13,926 nucleotides of DNA from FEN-987 sp049521055 (GTDB lineage: Archaea > Thermoproteota > Bathyarchaeia > 40CM-2-53-6), in NCBI GenBank assembly GCA_049521055.1, contig JBEKPE010000088.1:1-13926 (forward strand), written 5' to 3'. Shown here piece by piece: positions 13,314-13,926 of the stretch; position 1 is the first letter of the stretch, and each line of letters opens with the position of its first letter. Position numbers and translations under genes: made by a program. The notes beneath the pieces are model-generated. The model searched no databases. It worked only from the letters and a program-made list of their open reading frames with translations, and was not told the DNA's origin.

Positions 13314-13670
13314 CTAGGCTTCGGGCCTTTGGGTCTTGAGCCGGCGAAGTTTCTCTATTGAACCCAACCAACTCGACAACGCGTTTCCATAATCAATCAA
13401 TTTCTCAGGCTCCCTCTCGTTCCTCATCGCCAAATTCAGCTCCTGAATCTTGCCCAGTAAGATTTGCTCCGAGTCCTCGAGAACTCTATCGGTCATTAGG
13501 CGGGTTTCCTGTTCAGCAGACTGTATGATTACAACGGGTTTGTTACACTTAGGACAGAAGGTCTCGTTGCCCTTGCGAAAGAGCGGAGTCCCGCATTCAG
13601 GGCAAGTCTCAGATAGCATAGCTGCCCCCGATTTGAGGAGTTCAGCCATCTTCTTGACTTCTAAGCTCAC
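13314..13670 (-). CDS. UPF0148 / autoantigen p27-domain zinc-ribbon protein
   Basis: A ~118-residue protein with the KKMAELLKSGAAMLSETCPECG segment and a zinc ribbon CPEC...FCPKC typical of archaeal UPF0148 proteins, related to the Sjogren's-syndrome autoantigen p27 family. The cellular role is not known. The C-terminal half is a charged helical region (about residues 52-118) that may form a coiled coil. I chose GTG 13670 because it gives the family-like N-terminus (MSLEVKKMAELL), and a TATA-like sequence near 13704-13711 would start transcription ~12 bases before it. GTG 13703 (129 residues) and ATG 13649 are alternatives. It is first in a probable two-gene unit with the DnaJ-type Cys-rich gene and divergent from the UPF0147 gene. 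Confidence 0.8.
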   Translation of the reverse strand: MSLEVKKMAELLKSGAAMLSETCPECGTPLFRKGNETFCPKCNKPVVIIQSAEQETRLMTDRVLEDSEQILLGKIQELNLAMRNEREPEKLIDYGNALSSWLGSIEKLRRLKTQRPEA

Positions 13671-13691
13671 GGCCGTTAACCATGGAATAAT

Positions 13692-13703
13692 GTGCTCAAG
13701 CAC
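13692..13703. promoter_or_regulatory. Inverted repeat in the divergent promoter region
   Basis: GTGCT and AGCAC (13692-13696 and 13699-13703) form a dyad around CA, flanked by AT-rich arms (AATAAT and TATTA). It overlaps the likely promoter of the UPF0148 gene and could be an operator. It would be translated if the GTG at 13703 were the true start. Confidence 0.35.
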
Positions 13704-13730
13704 TATTACGCTTTGTTAAGTCACGGAAAG

Positions 13731-13744
13731 CCGCGTATAAGCGG
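13731..13744. promoter_or_regulatory. Small inverted repeat enclosing GTATAA
   Basis: CCGC and GCGG (13731-13734, 13741-13744) flank GTATAA, a TATA-like core. A second TATA-like stretch, TTTAGATATT at 13768-13777, is better placed for the UPF0147 start at 13828 (predicted leader ~29 bases). Confidence 0.3.
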
Positions 13745-13827
13745 AGGTCGCCGGTTGGAGAAAGAGTTTAGATATTGCCGTATGGATGGTTTGGTTGAAA
13801 GGTCGCCTGTCATGCGGGTGTTCCGCC

Positions 13828-13926
13828 ATGTCAACAAAAGTCAAGCGCAAGGAAGATTACGAAGCCCGAATCAAGCAGGCGCTAGGCGTTCTGAACGAGG
13901 TTTCTAACGACAACACTACCCCCCGC
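13828..13926 (+). CDS. UPF0147 family protein, 5' part only (cut by window end)
   Basis: ATG 13828 opens a frame that runs off the window end after 33 codons. The visible protein (MSTKVKRKEDYEARIKQALG then VLNEVSNDNTTPR) matches the start of archaeal UPF0147 proteins, small helical cytosolic proteins of unknown function whose N-terminus carries a conserved LxEVxNDxTxPR segment. A GGGTG ribosome site (13817-13821) precedes the ATG by 6 bases and lies in a possible hairpin with the start codon. An in-frame ATG at 13786 would add 14 residues (MVWLKGRLSCGCSA) that do not look like the family. It is divergent from the UPF0148 gene. Confidence 0.75.
   Translation, partial: MSTKVKRKEDYEARIKQALGVLNEVSNDNTTPR

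Noticed and set aside
1..13926. Mobile elements, CRISPR arrays, rRNA, defence or toxin-antitoxin systems.
   Set aside because: I found no transposase or integrase, no regularly spaced repeats, no conserved rRNA stretches, and no recognisable defence or toxin domains. The small unknown genes at 3.2-4.7 kb do not match any such family I can identify.

Overview
The window is a compact, coding-dense stretch of archaeal DNA. Three kinds of evidence point to archaea. The first is the gene content: a full-length Hef-type helicase-nuclease, an isoprenyl diphosphate synthase, a DUF4013 membrane protein, an autoantigen-p27/UPF0148 zinc-ribbon protein, a UPF0147 start and a PEF-CTERM-like surface protein. 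The second is the signals: TATA-like boxes about 25 bases before probable transcript starts, T-tracts rather than classical terminators, and short or leaderless 5' ends. The third is frequent TTG and GTG start codons. A Hef with both helicase and nuclease parts is known from Euryarchaeota and reported from Thaumarchaeota, and is not the usual crenarchaeal arrangement. Moderate GC and this gene mix make a Nitrososphaeria/Bathyarchaeia-type Thermoproteota archaeon my best guess. That placement is inference only.

Layout from left to right. (1) 1-2.6 kb, + strand: a HAD-family sugar phosphatase, a four-helix membrane protein, and a secreted beta-propeller (GH43/GH32-like) protein ending in a PEF-type sorting tail. 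(2) 2.8-4.7 kb: a run of small unrecognised genes on both strands, including two ~127-residue proteins in tandem, a convergent partner with a suspicious N-terminal frame break, a 33-residue highly basic peptide, a 60-residue protein with an overlapping 24-codon ORF, and a one-finger C2H2 zinc-finger protein. (3) 4.8-7.6 kb: a membrane-anchored HtrA-type serine protease, divergent from a two-gene unit encoding a DoxD/DoxX membrane protein and a Tat-type Rieske iron-sulfur protein. (4) 7.6-9.6 kb: an isoprenyl diphosphate synthase (membrane lipid synthesis), divergent from a ZIP metal transporter across a shared TATA element. (5) 9.7-11.95 kb: the Hef helicase-nuclease. (6) 12.1-13.7 kb, minus strand: three cysteine-rich proteins in a row (DUF4013 with two zinc ribbons, a stand-alone DnaJ-type Cys-rich protein, and a UPF0148/autoantigen p27-like protein). 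(7) The right edge cuts a UPF0147 gene.

I see no mobile element, CRISPR array, tRNA or rRNA. Every gap between genes is under about 200 bases; what each holds is noted where something is visible. The most interesting items are the DoxD-Rieske redox pair, the small-protein cluster at 3.2-4.7 kb with two possible frame breaks, and the run of zinc-binding proteins at the right end. No multi-gene defence or mobile system is evident.
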